Made by a program: the position numbers and the translations under genes. The notes under the pieces were generated by a model, which made no database searches, was not told the origin of the DNA, and saw nothing but the letters and a program-made list of their open reading frames with translations. DNA of 64,000 nucleotides from Phytohabitans sp036906915 (GTDB lineage: Bacteria > Actinomycetota > Actinomycetes > Mycobacteriales > Micromonosporaceae): assembly GCF_036906915.1 (NCBI RefSeq), contig NZ_JBAKHX010000001.1:434001-498000 (forward strand), given 5' to 3'. Positions 44,401 to 52,314 of this stretch are shown here, one piece after another (the first letter of the stretch is position 1; the number at the start of each line of letters is the position of its first letter).

Positions 44401-47400
44401 CGCGGAGCATCTCGTGCCGCGCGACGAGGCGGTTGAGCGCCTCCTCCAGCCGCGCCAGGTCGACCGCCTCGCCGTCGAACTCCCAGTACCAGTGCGAGCC
44501 CACCCCGCCGAGGGCGAAGTCGTCCTTGCGCCCCATCCAGTACGCACGCTGCACGTCCGTCGGCGGGAAGGGTTCGTGCCGGCGGGCCAGATCGGCGGTG
44601 AGCGGCGCGTGCGGCGCCGCCGCGCCCAGCCCCAGCGGCGCCGCGAAGTCGGCGAAGACCGGCGCCGCGAAGAGGCCGGCGAGGGTGGCTCCGGTGACGC
44701 CGGCCGCCGACAGGCGGGACACCAGCCGGGTGGCGAGCAGGCTGTCGCCGCCAAGCGTGAAGAAGTTGCCGTCGCGCGACACCTCGGGAACGCCGAGGAC
44801 GCCCGCCCAGGCGGCGGCGACAGCGGCCTCGACCGGCCCACGCGGCGGCTCGGCGGGGCGTTCACCGGTCTGGCCGGCGACCAGCGCCGCGACCGCGGGC
44901 CGGTCCACCTTGCCGTTGGACGACAGCGGCAGGCGCTCGAGCACGCCGATCCGCTCCGGCACCATGTATCCGGGTAGCTGGTCGGCGGCGAGCCGGGCGA
45001 CGGCAGCAGGTTCCACTTCGGACCCGGCCGCGGGCACGACCGCCGCGGCCAGCCGTGGCGACGGGCCGTCGACGAGCACCGCCACCGCCTGACCGACGCC
45101 GGGGCACGACCGCAGCACGGCCTCCACCTCGCCCAGCTCGATCCGGTGACCGCGCAGCTTGATCTGGAAGTCCGCACGGCCGAGGAACTCCAGCGTGCCG
45201 TCCGGCCAGTACCGGGCAAGATCGCCGGTGCGGTACCACCGCACGCCGTCGCGAGCCACGAAGCGCTCGGCGGTGCGGTCCGGGTCACCCCGGTACCCCT
45301 CGGCGACCGAGTCTCCGCCGATCCACAGCTCCCCGGCGACCCAGTCCGGGCAGTCGCGCCCGCGTGCGTCCACCACCCGGCAGCGCACGTTGCGCAGCGG
45401 TACGCCGTACGGGACGGCCCGCCAGTGGGCGGGCGCCGCGGACACCTCGCAGAAGGTCGAGTGGATCGCCGTCTCCGTCGTGCCGCCGAGGCCGGCGAAC
45501 CGGGCGTCCGGGCAGAGCGCGGTGAGCCGGCCAGGCAGGTCGGTGCCCACCCAGTCGCCGCCGACCAGCGCCAGCCTTAGGCTGCCGCCGAGCGTGCCGC
45601 TGGCCCCGGACGCGGCGGTGAGCAGCATGTCGAGTAGCACCGGCACGGATTGCCAGATCGTCACCCGGTGCCTGCGTACCAGTTCCAGCCAGCGGCCCGC
45701 GTCCCGCCGCTCGGCCTCGCCGACGAGCACTATTGCCCCGCCGGCCGCCAGGAGCCCGAAGATGTCGTAGACCGACAGGTCGAAGTCGAGGGCGGAGACA
45801 GCCAGCACCCGGTCTTCGGGGCCGACGCGCCACCGGTCGTTGATCGCGTCGATGGTGTTCGCGGCCGCGGCGTGGCTGACGACCACGCCCTTGGGTTCGC
45901 CGGTGGAGCCGGACGTGTAGATGACATATGCCGGCTGGCCGGGATCGCACGGTTCGGGCGCCGGCAGCGGATCGGCCGCCCGAGCCTCCGCCGGGGTGAC
46001 GGCCGGCGGAGCACCGTCCACCGTGGACTCCGCGACGAGCAGGCGCGGGCCGGCGGCCGCGTAGACGCGCCGCAGGCGGGCGGCCGGCTGGTCTACGCCG
46101 ACCGGGACGTAGGTACCGCCGGCGGCCAGTACGCCGAGAACCGCGGCTACCTGGTCCGGCCCCTTGGGCAGGGTCACGCCGACCAGGTCGCCCGGGCGCA
46201 GGCCGCGGCGGCGCAGCGCGCCCGCGAACCGCAGGGAGCTGGTTGCCAGCTCCGCGTAGCCGCACCGCCCGCCGTCCCACAGCAGCGCCGGCCGGTCCGG
46301 CTCGCGGGCGGCCAGGGCGAAGAACGCGTGGTGCAGGCTCCGCCGCGGCGCGGGGGCGTCGGTGGCGTTGATCGCGGCGCGCGCGCCGCGCTGATCGGCT
46401 GGCAGCGGGTCGGGCACCGGACGGGTCCAGTTCGCCGCGTCCGCCTGTAGCCACTCCAGGATCCGCAGGTAGGCGCCGAACATGGCGTCCACCGAACCCG
46501 GCGCGAACAGCTCCTCGACGACGTCCCAGTTGAGAAACAGCCCGCCCTCCCGCTCGGTGACCTGGTAGTCCAGCCACACCTGCGGGGTCTGCGAGCTGGT
46601 CCACCCCGGCGTGCCGAAGCAGCGCCGCACGTGCGCGTCGAACAGCTCACCCAGGCCGAGGGCGCTGGTGAAGACCACCGGCACCAGCATCGGACGGCCG
46701 CCGGCCCTGGACAGGTCACGCAGCACCTCGACGCCGGAGTACGCGGCGTGCGCCACGTCCGCGCGCAGCCGCTCCTGTAGGCGCCGGGCCTGTTCGGCGA
46801 ACGGCAGCGGTGCGCTCAGGTCGGCGTCGAGCAGCAACAGGTTCGTGAAGTCGCCGACCAGTTGCGGGACCTCGGGATGTACCGACTCGCGGTCGTAGAG
46901 CGGCAGGTTGAGCAGGAAACGCGGGCGGCCGCTCCACGCGGCCAGCACCTCGCAGAACGCGGTGAGCAGCACCGCCGGGAGGGTGAGCCCGTTGTGGTGG
47001 GCCTGGTCGCGCAGACCGGCCCACTGGTCCGGCGCCAGCAGGTGGTGCCGCCGGGTCACCTTCGGGCTGGCAACCTGTTCGGGTGCGGCGGCCAGCGGCA
47101 GCTCCGGGGCGCCCGGCAGCTCGGCGAGGCGGCCGCGCCAGTACGCCCGGTCCCGCTCCCGGGCGGCCTGCCGCCGGGGGCCGAGCGCGGCGAGGTAGCG
47201 CGGATAGCTGTAGGACAGCGGGGGCGGCGGTTCGTCGGGGCGCTCGTACAGCCGGGCCAGGTCGGCGAGCAGGACGCGGAAGCTCTGAGCGTCGGCGACC
47301 AGCATCTCGATGTGCACGTGCGTGCGGCAGCGCCCGCCGGGAAGCAGCGAAAGCTGGATGTCGAAGACCTCGCCGTCGGCCACGCGTAGCCGGCGGTGCG

Positions 47401-48022
47401 AGATGCGGTCCCGGCATTCGGTCAGCCGGCGGTCGACCTCGGCCGGGTCGAGCCCGCGCAGGTCGTGCACGATGAGCCCGGGCCACAGGCTGTCCGGCAT
47501 GATCTGCTGCCGACCGTCGGCGGTGAACCGCGCCCGGAGCATGCCGTGCCGGCGCAGCAGGGCGCGCACCGCCCGGTCCAGGCGGTCCGGATCGACTTCG
47601 CGGCCGTCGAACTCGTTGTAGAAGTGGGCGCCCACGCCGCCGAGCGGCTGCCCGTCGGCGCGGCCGACCCAGTAGGCGTACTGCATGGTGGCGAGCGGGA
47701 ATGGCTCCTCGCCGTCCGCGCCCGCCTGCGGCTGCGACGCGTCCGTGCCCAGTGCGCCGGCGGGTGCGCCGGACAGCACCCGCCACCACTGCCCGAGTGT
47801 TCGCCACTCGATCAGCTCGGCGAAGGAGACGGCGGCGCCGGCGCGCTGCCACGTGCTGGCAAGCCGCATGACTCCTATGGAGTCCAGGCCGAGTGCCACC
47901 AGATCGTCGTCGTCGCCCACCTCGGCCGGCTCGACGCCGGCCAGCTGAGCCACCTCCGCGCGCATCGATTCGAGAGTCACCATTGATGGTGTATCAGTCG
48001 CCGCGCGTCGCTCCATAGTCAA
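41459..48022 (-). CDS. NRPS1: CP - Cy1 - A1 - PCP1 - Cy2 - A2(Cys) - PCP2
   Basis: 2187 aa. A free carrier domain (about 15-85, Ser48 in LGLDSIG) receives the starter. Cy1 (about 105-545) has E239-MLVA-D244 instead of DxxxxD. A1 (about 560-1040) has code D748 L749 Y752 Q791 L819 G821 L845 I853 H854, related to the Cys code but changed at three positions. PCP1 Ser is 1094. Cy2 (about 1150-1590) has D1277-YIAL-D1282. A2 (about 1600-2080) reads D1787 L1788 Y1791 N1830 L1855 S1857 L1881 I1889 W1890, the Cys code. PCP2 Ser is 2137. There is no TE, so the chain passes to NRPS2. Start: TTG 48022 has GGGGGAG 6 nt upstream; ATG 48016 is the alternative. Confidence 0.95.
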   Translation of the reverse strand: MTMERRAATDTPSMVTLESMRAEVAQLAGVEPAEVGDDDDLVALGLDSIGVMRLASTWQRAGAAVSFAELIEWRTLGQWWRVLSGAPAGALGTDASQPQAGADGEEPFPLATMQYAYWVGRADGQPLGGVGAHFYNEFDGREVDPDRLDRAVRALLRRHGMLRARFTADGRQQIMPDSLWPGLIVHDLRGLDPAEVDRRLTECRDRISHRRLRVADGEVFDIQLSLLPGGRCRTHVHIEMLVADAQSFRVLLADLARLYERPDEPPPPLSYSYPRYLAALGPRRQAARERDRAYWRGRLAELPGAPELPLAAAPEQVASPKVTRRHHLLAPDQWAGLRDQAHHNGLTLPAVLLTAFCEVLAAWSGRPRFLLNLPLYDRESVHPEVPQLVGDFTNLLLLDADLSAPLPFAEQARRLQERLRADVAHAAYSGVEVLRDLSRAGGRPMLVPVVFTSALGLGELFDAHVRRCFGTPGWTSSQTPQVWLDYQVTEREGGLFLNWDVVEELFAPGSVDAMFGAYLRILEWLQADAANWTRPVPDPLPADQRGARAAINATDAPAPRRSLHHAFFALAAREPDRPALLWDGGRCGYAELATSSLRFAGALRRRGLRPGDLVGVTLPKGPDQVAAVLGVLAAGGTYVPVGVDQPAARLRRVYAAAGPRLLVAESTVDGAPPAVTPAEARAADPLPAPEPCDPGQPAYVIYTSGSTGEPKGVVVSHAAAANTIDAINDRWRVGPEDRVLAVSALDFDLSVYDIFGLLAAGGAIVLVGEAERRDAGRWLELVRRHRVTIWQSVPVLLDMLLTAASGASGTLGGSLRLALVGGDWVGTDLPGRLTALCPDARFAGLGGTTETAIHSTFCEVSAAPAHWRAVPYGVPLRNVRCRVVDARGRDCPDWVAGELWIGGDSVAEGYRGDPDRTAERFVARDGVRWYRTGDLARYWPDGTLEFLGRADFQIKLRGHRIELGEVEAVLRSCPGVGQAVAVLVDGPSPRLAAAVVPAAGSEVEPAAVARLAADQLPGYMVPERIGVLERLPLSSNGKVDRPAVAALVAGQTGERPAEPPRGPVEAAVAAAWAGVLGVPEVSRDGNFFTLGGDSLLATRLVSRLSAAGVTGATLAGLFAAPVFADFAAPLGLGAAAPHAPLTADLARRHEPFPPTDVQRAYWMGRKDDFALGGVGSHWYWEFDGEAVDLARLEEALNRLVARHEMLRVVFDADGRQRILPTVPRLEIPVLVGADEAALAERREAVAHRVPDPSRWPLTHVWAARYGQGRTRIGFSFDYIALDALSIVIVFAELSALYRDLDAELPPVRMSFRDYVLAAPPADEVERAGKYWTARLSGLPPAPRLPLRVDPAHVTAPRFVRREARLSPDEWRSVTERAKAYGLTPAAVLLTAYAEVLAAYGDRPECTVNLTLFDRRDVHPDIDRAVGDFTSLLLVAYQPAAGEGFLDAVRRTQGQLWADMEHRAVSALWVLRELARHTGDPTAGMPVVFTSALGVARELADLTFPFGELVWGLSQTPQVWLDCQVMERAGGLAVNWDAAEELFQPGVLDAMFDQYVALLRRMAASDWAAPVPSLLPAGQATVRARVNDTAAPSRARALHDRLFAVAARDPDRPALIWDAGDRGAVVTYGELVGRALRVGALLREHGVCPGDVVGVTLPKGPDQVAAVLGILAAGGAYVPVGLEQPAHRRDRIYRDAGVRLALTGAGDVLAGCTALPIGEAAGVDPLPATVPVTPDALAYVIYTSGSTGDPKGVEIEHRAAANTVDDVNERYGIGPADRVLAVSALDFDLSVYDIFGLLGAGGAVVLVAEDDRREARRWAELVRRHGVTVWNSVPALLDMILVAARPGDLATLRCVLASGDWVGLDLPERLAAAAQKARFIALGGATEAAIWSNAYEVPAEVPAAWRSVPYGYPLRNQRFRVVDERGRDRPDWVPGELWIGGHGVARGYRGDPERTAERFVRHEGERWYRTGDLGRYWPDGTLEFLGRADTQVKVRGHRIELGEVEAALAAHPAVSAAVAAVVGDGTGRRVAAAVLADGGPVDAAALRSFAADRLPPYAVPDPLLAVDEFPLTSNGKVDRRALARRLAARHDTGLAAGPDDGAAPRTPVEHDLAEMWSRLLGVSPVGRESSFFALGGDSISATRLAELVRRRYGIALPLRELLAAPTVAQLAALVTAAIEDPDVEEGDL
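47978..47991. promoter_or_regulatory. CACCAT-TG-ATGGTG palindrome at the NRPS1 5' end
   Basis: A perfect 14-bp dyad with 6-bp arms lies in codons 11-15 of NRPS1. On the minus strand with its flank it reads GATACACCATCAATGGTG, sharing 12 consecutive bases with the element at 20473-20488. If it is an operator it sits just downstream of the transcription start. Confidence 0.5.
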
Positions 48023-48162
48023 CAGACGCTCCCCCGTCGGAGCCGGCTCAATCCGGCCTTTCGTAGCGCGATCAATGAGTCGACGGTCAATCAGGACCGT
48101 ACCAGCGCGCGAGGCGCGCGGTCCAGACCATGGTGCTTTCGCGATGGCGTATTTGCCGCCCG
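48023..48162. promoter_or_regulatory. NRPS operon promoter region
   Basis: The 140-bp gap upstream of NRPS1 contains, read toward NRPS1, GCGAAAGCACCATGG (48142-48128), another copy of the cluster-wide element. It also holds an inverted repeat ACGGTC-aatcag-GACCGT (48083-48100) and a small GCGCGC-gag-GCGCGC dyad at 48105-48119 that could end transcription of the diiron gene. A GGGGGAG Shine-Dalgarno lies at 48029-48035 (minus strand). Confidence 0.5.
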
Positions 48163-49116
48163 CTACACGCGGCGGGCGCCGAAGTCGAGCAGGCCGAGCT
48201 GCTCCAGGCCTTCACGGACCCGCGGGGTGAGCAGTCCGATGTTGTCCAGCGCGGTGACGACCTTGGCGAAGATGGCCTGGCGGTACTTCACCATCAGCGG
48301 ATTGTTGGCGGCGTACCGGACACCGTCGTCCATGCCGACATCCAGCCGCTCCCAGATGTCTTCGAGCAGGAACCGCCGCCGCATGAGGCTCGCTGCGTCG
48401 AGCACCATCTCTTCCCGGTCGGCGCGTTCCGTGGTTGTCATCTCGCGGTAGACCCGCTCCAGGGATAGCACCCCGAACGACACGTGCCTGGCCTCGTCAC
48501 GGGCCACCAGGCGGGCGATGTGTTTGATGAGGTCGTCGTGGAAGGTGGTGTCGGCGAGCCGGAACGCGGCCATCGCCAGAGCCTCCACGATGATCTGCAT
48601 ACCGAGCGCGGTCACGTCCCAGCGGGAGTCGGCGAGCACGTCGTCCAGCAACGCGCCCAGCGATGCGGTGACCGGATACATCTGCGGCACCTTCTCGCGC
48701 AGGTAGCGGGAGAAGGCCTCGACGTGGCGCGCCTCGTCCATCGCCTGGCTGGCCGCGTAGAACTTGCTCTCGACGTCCGGCACGACCTCGACAAGGCGCG
48801 CCGCAACCACCAGCGCCGCCTGCTCACCGTGCAGAAACTGGCTGACCATCCAGGACTGGAGCTCCCAGCGGAACGAATCCCAGGCCGGCCGCCCCCGCCG
48901 GGCGAGCGGTGAGGCCTCGAAGGAGGCCATCGCGTATCGCGAGTCGTCCGGCAGGGGCGCCCCGAACGGCACCTGGAGCGTCCAGTCGACGTCCGTGGCC
49001 GCGTTCCACTGCGCCTGCTTCGCGCGCTGGTAGAGCGACTCGATCCGCGGGTTGGTAGGCCGGTAGTCGCTGCTCAGCTGCGCCAGTACGGTGGCTGGAA
49101 CCCTCCATTCCCCCAT
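48163..49116 (-). CDS. Ferritin-like diiron oxygenase (AurF/R2-like fold)
   Basis: 317-aa helical protein with the two iron-binding helix pairs: E98 in FLHGEQAA, E128-x-x-H131 in MDEARHVEAF, E178 in IIVEALAM, and E208-x-x-H211 in RDEARHVSFGV. This E/ExxH/E/ExxH set defines dinuclear-iron oxygenases and ribonucleotide-reductase-like proteins; relatives in biosynthetic clusters N-oxygenate amines or hydroxylate. ATG 49116 with GGAGG upstream was chosen over the longer frame that overlaps the VOC gene. It is the third gene of the LLM/VOC operon. The reaction cannot be predicted. Confidence 0.85.
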   Translation of the reverse strand: MGEWRVPATVLAQLSSDYRPTNPRIESLYQRAKQAQWNAATDVDWTLQVPFGAPLPDDSRYAMASFEASPLARRGRPAWDSFRWELQSWMVSQFLHGEQAALVVAARLVEVVPDVESKFYAASQAMDEARHVEAFSRYLREKVPQMYPVTASLGALLDDVLADSRWDVTALGMQIIVEALAMAAFRLADTTFHDDLIKHIARLVARDEARHVSFGVLSLERVYREMTTTERADREEMVLDAASLMRRRFLLEDIWERLDVGMDDGVRYAANNPLMVKYRQAIFAKVVTALDNIGLLTPRVREGLEQLGLLDFGARRV

Positions 49117-49129
49117 GCATACCTCCGGT

Positions 49130-49582
49130 TTACGTTGGCCGCTGGAGGAACATCCACCGGTGACCCTCGAGGTCCTCGGCCCGGTACAGCCGGCCGTACG
49201 GGGCGTCCTCTGGCTCGGAAAGGATCGTCGCGCCGGCCTGCTTGGCCCGCTCGAAGTGGGACTCGACGTCGTCGACGTGCACCAACACACCGTCCACGAT
49301 GTACGGGACAGCGGACCACGCACGAGCCCGCTCGCAGTGCTCCCGGTGCCGTTTCGGGCCCTCGTACTTCGGGGTTGCGGTGCCCAGCATGATCAAGCCG
49401 CCAAAGGCGATCATCTCGCCGTGGCTCAGCTGGCCGTCGTCGTCGAGCAGCCGGGTGCGCTCCACGAAGCCGAACGCCTTCGCCAGCCAGTCCAGGGCGG
49501 CGGGACCGTCCGCGTAGTCGATCATCGGGACGACCGCCTGCTCGTCAACCGACGGCTTGTTCACCACAGTGGACTCACTCAT
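49130..49582 (-). CDS. VOC (glyoxalase/bleomycin-resistance fold) protein
   Basis: 150-aa VOC-family protein: VVPMIDYADGPAALDWLAKAFGF at the N-terminus (first beta-alpha-beta unit), then HGEMIAFGG, VHVDDVESHFERAKQAGA and a C-terminal GHRWMFLQ. It is similar to the PhnB/glyoxalase group. ATG 49582 is preferred (GGAG 8 nt upstream); GTG 49591 overlaps the LLM stop. Members are metal enzymes or drug-binding resistance proteins. Between two oxygenase genes, either a catalytic or a self-protection role is possible. Confidence 0.85.
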   Translation of the reverse strand: MSESTVVNKPSVDEQAVVPMIDYADGPAALDWLAKAFGFVERTRLLDDDGQLSHGEMIAFGGLIMLGTATPKYEGPKRHREHCERARAWSAVPYIVDGVLVHVDDVESHFERAKQAGATILSEPEDAPYGRLYRAEDLEGHRWMFLQRPT

Positions 49583-49587
49583 GCCCG

Positions 49588-51000
49588 TCACTCCTTCTCG
49601 GTAGTCGCGACACGGCCGGCCGCGACCGCTTCGCGGCCGGCGGGCGGTTCGGCCGCCATCGGCAGCCTCGACCGTCCGGCCCCAAAGTACCGTTCTCGCA
49701 GAGTCTTCTCAGCCGGGTCGTAGGCGGAGCGGAACAGGCCACGCTGGCGCAGCTCGGGCACCAGCAGGTCGCAGATGTCATCGATGCCGGCGGTGGGCGG
49801 GCACGGGTAGAGGTTGAACCCGTCGATGTCGGTTCGCGACATCCACTCCTCCATCCGGTCGGCCACCTGGGAAGGCGTGCCGAACAGCACGGTCCGCGCG
49901 TAGCGATGCGGCCGCTGCGGCGTGGCGATCAGATCGCGGAGGTCGCGAACGGTCCAGGTGCGGTCGCCGGAGAGCTGGTCCAGGAACTTGGTGATCGACA
50001 CCCCGTCTTCGCCGATCACCTCGAACGCGTCGGCGTCCGGCGGGTACCGGTCGATGTCCACCCGGGCCCAGGTGCACCACTTGGCGAGCTGACCCTCGCG
50101 GCTGGTCAGCTCGACGTACGCGTCGGCCTTGGCGCGGGCCTCGCGGTCGTTCTCCGCGATGATCACCGGCGAGCCCTGCAGCACCTTGAGATCGGCGCGA
50201 CCGCGGCCGTGCTCGGCCGCGAGCGCGCGCAGCTGGGCCACCTGGGCGGCGCCGGCGCGCGGGCTGCCGAGCGTGACGAAGGCGACCTCCGCGTGACGCG
50301 CCGCGAAGGCGAGACCCCGGCTGGACGCGCCGGCCTGGTAAAGCACCGGCGTGCGCTGCGGCGAGACCTCGCACGAGTGCGGGCCGCGCAGCCGGAACCA
50401 CTGGGAGTCGTGGGTGATCTCGCGTACCTTGCCGTCGTCGGCGAAGACGTCGCGGGCGGCGTTGCGCACCACCGCGTCGTCATCCCAGCTCTGCTCCCAG
50501 AGTGCGCGCACGAGCGCCACGTAGTCGTCGGCCCGGTCGTAGCGCTCGTCGTGGGGCAGGTGCTCGCACAGCCCCACCGCCTCGCCGAGGCGGATGTCTG
50601 AGATGACGATGTTCCACCCGATCCGGCCGGCGGCCAGGTGGTCCAGTGTGGAGAAGAGCCGAGCGCACTGGTAGGGCGCGTGGTACGACGTCGAGTAGGT
50701 GACCGCCAGACCCAGATGCCGGGTGGTGGCGGCGAGCGCGGCGACGACCGGCACTGGGTCGATCACCGGGACCTGCACCCCGTGCCGCACGGCGGGACGC
50801 CACGACCCCTGGTACACATCGAAGACGCCATGGATGTCGGCGAAGAAGAGCGCGTCGATACACGCTTCCTCAAGCCGGCGGCCCATCCAGACCCAGTAGT
50901 CGAGCGAGCGATAGCCGGTGCCGCTGCGATCCGACGGGTCGCGCCACATGCCGTCCAGGAAGGGCGCCGGCGAACACTGTGTCAACACGTTCAGATGCAT
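49588..51000 (-). CDS. LLM-class FMN monooxygenase (NtaA/SnaA/DszA family)
   Basis: 470-aa flavin-dependent monooxygenase using reduced FMN. MHLNVLTQCSPAPFLDGMWRDP at the start, FFADIHGVFDVY, SPQRTPVLYQAGAS and a C-terminal half of the NtaA type identify the subgroup that includes nitrilotriacetate and dibenzothiophene-sulfone monooxygenases. ATG 51000 gives the usual family N-terminus; GTG 51051 would add 17 residues. It needs an FMN reductase; one is encoded at 58991-59533. It is divergent from a DszC-like gene. Confidence 0.9.
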   Translation of the reverse strand: MHLNVLTQCSPAPFLDGMWRDPSDRSGTGYRSLDYWVWMGRRLEEACIDALFFADIHGVFDVYQGSWRPAVRHGVQVPVIDPVPVVAALAATTRHLGLAVTYSTSYHAPYQCARLFSTLDHLAAGRIGWNIVISDIRLGEAVGLCEHLPHDERYDRADDYVALVRALWEQSWDDDAVVRNAARDVFADDGKVREITHDSQWFRLRGPHSCEVSPQRTPVLYQAGASSRGLAFAARHAEVAFVTLGSPRAGAAQVAQLRALAAEHGRGRADLKVLQGSPVIIAENDREARAKADAYVELTSREGQLAKWCTWARVDIDRYPPDADAFEVIGEDGVSITKFLDQLSGDRTWTVRDLRDLIATPQRPHRYARTVLFGTPSQVADRMEEWMSRTDIDGFNLYPCPPTAGIDDICDLLVPELRQRGLFRSAYDPAEKTLRERYFGAGRSRLPMAAEPPAGREAVAAGRVATTEKE

Positions 51001-51081
51001 GGCCCAAGCCCACTCCGAGAAGCCAGCAATCCCGTCGCCTCCCTCGGTCACGAGTGAGCACTGTCCACGGCATCATTCCAC

Positions 51082-51122
51082 AAAAGCACCATCGTCGCCA
51101 GGCGGCGAATGAATGAACATTC
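51082..51122. promoter_or_regulatory. Divergent promoter elements
   Basis: AAAAGCACCATCGTCGCCAG (51082-51101) is nearly the same as the element at 55342-55361 and carries the GAAA/AAAA-nCACCAT core. It is followed by a 12-bp palindrome GAATG-AA-CATTC (51111-51122). The 128-bp gap separates the LLM operon from the acyl-CoA-dehydrogenase-like gene. Confidence 0.5.
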
Positions 51123-51128
51123 TGCGCG

Positions 51129-52307
51129 GTGAACCCGCTACCATCGGCGATTGTGAGCACGACGCTGTCCCGGGTCACGGAGTTGAAAGCCACCATTGCC
51201 GGCCGCGCGGAGCAGATCGAGAGCGAGCGGTGCCTGCCGGCGGACCTGCTGAGCGATCTCGCCGCGGCGGGCGCCCTGCGCATGCTGGTCCCGCGGGAGC
51301 GGGGCGGCGCCAACCTGCCACTGCCCGAGACGCTACGGGTGGTGGAGGCGCTGGCCACCGCGGACGCCTCGGTGGCGTGGACGGTTGCCCAGGCCAGCGT
51401 GGCGCAGCTCGTCTTCCGGCATTTCCCCGCCGCGGCACTGGACGAGGTATACGCCAGCGGCCCGGACGTGGTCGGCGCCGGGGCGGTGGCGCCGAAGGGG
51501 CGTGCCGAGGCGTGTGACGGCGGCTGGCGGGTGACCGGCGACTGGCCGTTCGTGACCGGGATCCCGCACGCCCGCTGGGTCTACCTGCAGTGCCTGGTCG
51601 TCGACCGGGGCCGTCCCCGGCTGCGCGACGGCGACCTGCCCGAGCTGCGACTGGTGCTGTTGCCGGCGGCGGAGGTCACGGTCCTGGACACGTGGCACTC
51701 GGCCGGTCTGCGCGGCACCGCCAGCCACGACGTGCGCGCCGCGCGGGTGTCGTGCCCACCGGAGCGCACCTGCTCGTTCGACGCCGAGCCGGCACTGGAC
51801 GGGCCGCTGCGCCGCCTCCCGGCGCGGGACCAGGGCGGGCTGTTCGTCGCGGCGGTCGCGGTCGGTGCGGCCGCCGGCGCCCTGGACGACGTCGCGACGC
51901 TGGCACGGGGCGGCAAGCGGCCGGCGTTCGCGCTCGACAAGTTGGCCGACGCGCCGGTGTTTCAGGACCGGCTCGGCGAGGCCCACATGCTGCTGCGCAG
52001 CGCGCGTGCCCAGCTGTACGCCGAGGTGGACGCCGCCTGGGAGGCGGCGCTCGCCGGCACGCGCCCCACCGACCTGGCCAGGGCGCAGCTGCGCGCCACA
52101 GCGCCAGTCGTGGTCGGGCTCGCCCGGCGCGTCGCCCGGCACGCGTTCGAGCTGGGCGGTGGGGCCGCGGTCTACCAGCGCTCGCCGCTCCAGCGCCGGC
52201 TCCGCGACGTCCAGACGGCCGGTCAGCACTTCAGCGCCGGCCGAGACTTCTACCGCACCGCCGGCGCCCTGCTGGCCGGCGCCGATCCCGGTATCGGGCT
52301 GCGGTGA
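51129..52307 (+). CDS. Acyl-CoA-dehydrogenase-fold flavin monooxygenase (DszC/HsaA-like)
   Basis: 392-aa flavoprotein of the acyl-CoA dehydrogenase fold. The N-terminal helical part (LPADLLSDLAAAGALRMLVPRERGG), the middle beta-domain (WRVTGDWPFVTG, LDTWHSAGLRGTASHDV) and the C-terminal helices ending in RDVQTAGQHFS match group D two-component monooxygenases (HsaA, DszC, KijD3), not true dehydrogenases; the GxGGxG C-terminal CoA features are absent. Start GTG 51129 or GTG 51153; neither has a good Shine-Dalgarno. Such enzymes hydroxylate N, S or aromatic C. The substrate is unknown. Confidence 0.8.
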   Translation: MNPLPSAIVSTTLSRVTELKATIAGRAEQIESERCLPADLLSDLAAAGALRMLVPRERGGANLPLPETLRVVEALATADASVAWTVAQASVAQLVFRHFPAAALDEVYASGPDVVGAGAVAPKGRAEACDGGWRVTGDWPFVTGIPHARWVYLQCLVVDRGRPRLRDGDLPELRLVLLPAAEVTVLDTWHSAGLRGTASHDVRAARVSCPPERTCSFDAEPALDGPLRRLPARDQGGLFVAAVAVGAAAGALDDVATLARGGKRPAFALDKLADAPVFQDRLGEAHMLLRSARAQLYAEVDAAWEAALAGTRPTDLARAQLRATAPVVVGLARRVARHAFELGGGAAVYQRSPLQRRLRDVQTAGQHFSAGRDFYRTAGALLAGADPGIGLR

Positions 52308-52314
52308 GGCCCCG

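Noticed and set aside
51129..52307. A true acyl-CoA dehydrogenase at this locus
   Set aside because: The N- and C-terminal pattern fits group D flavin monooxygenases better; the usual dehydrogenase signature blocks seen at 63198 are missing.
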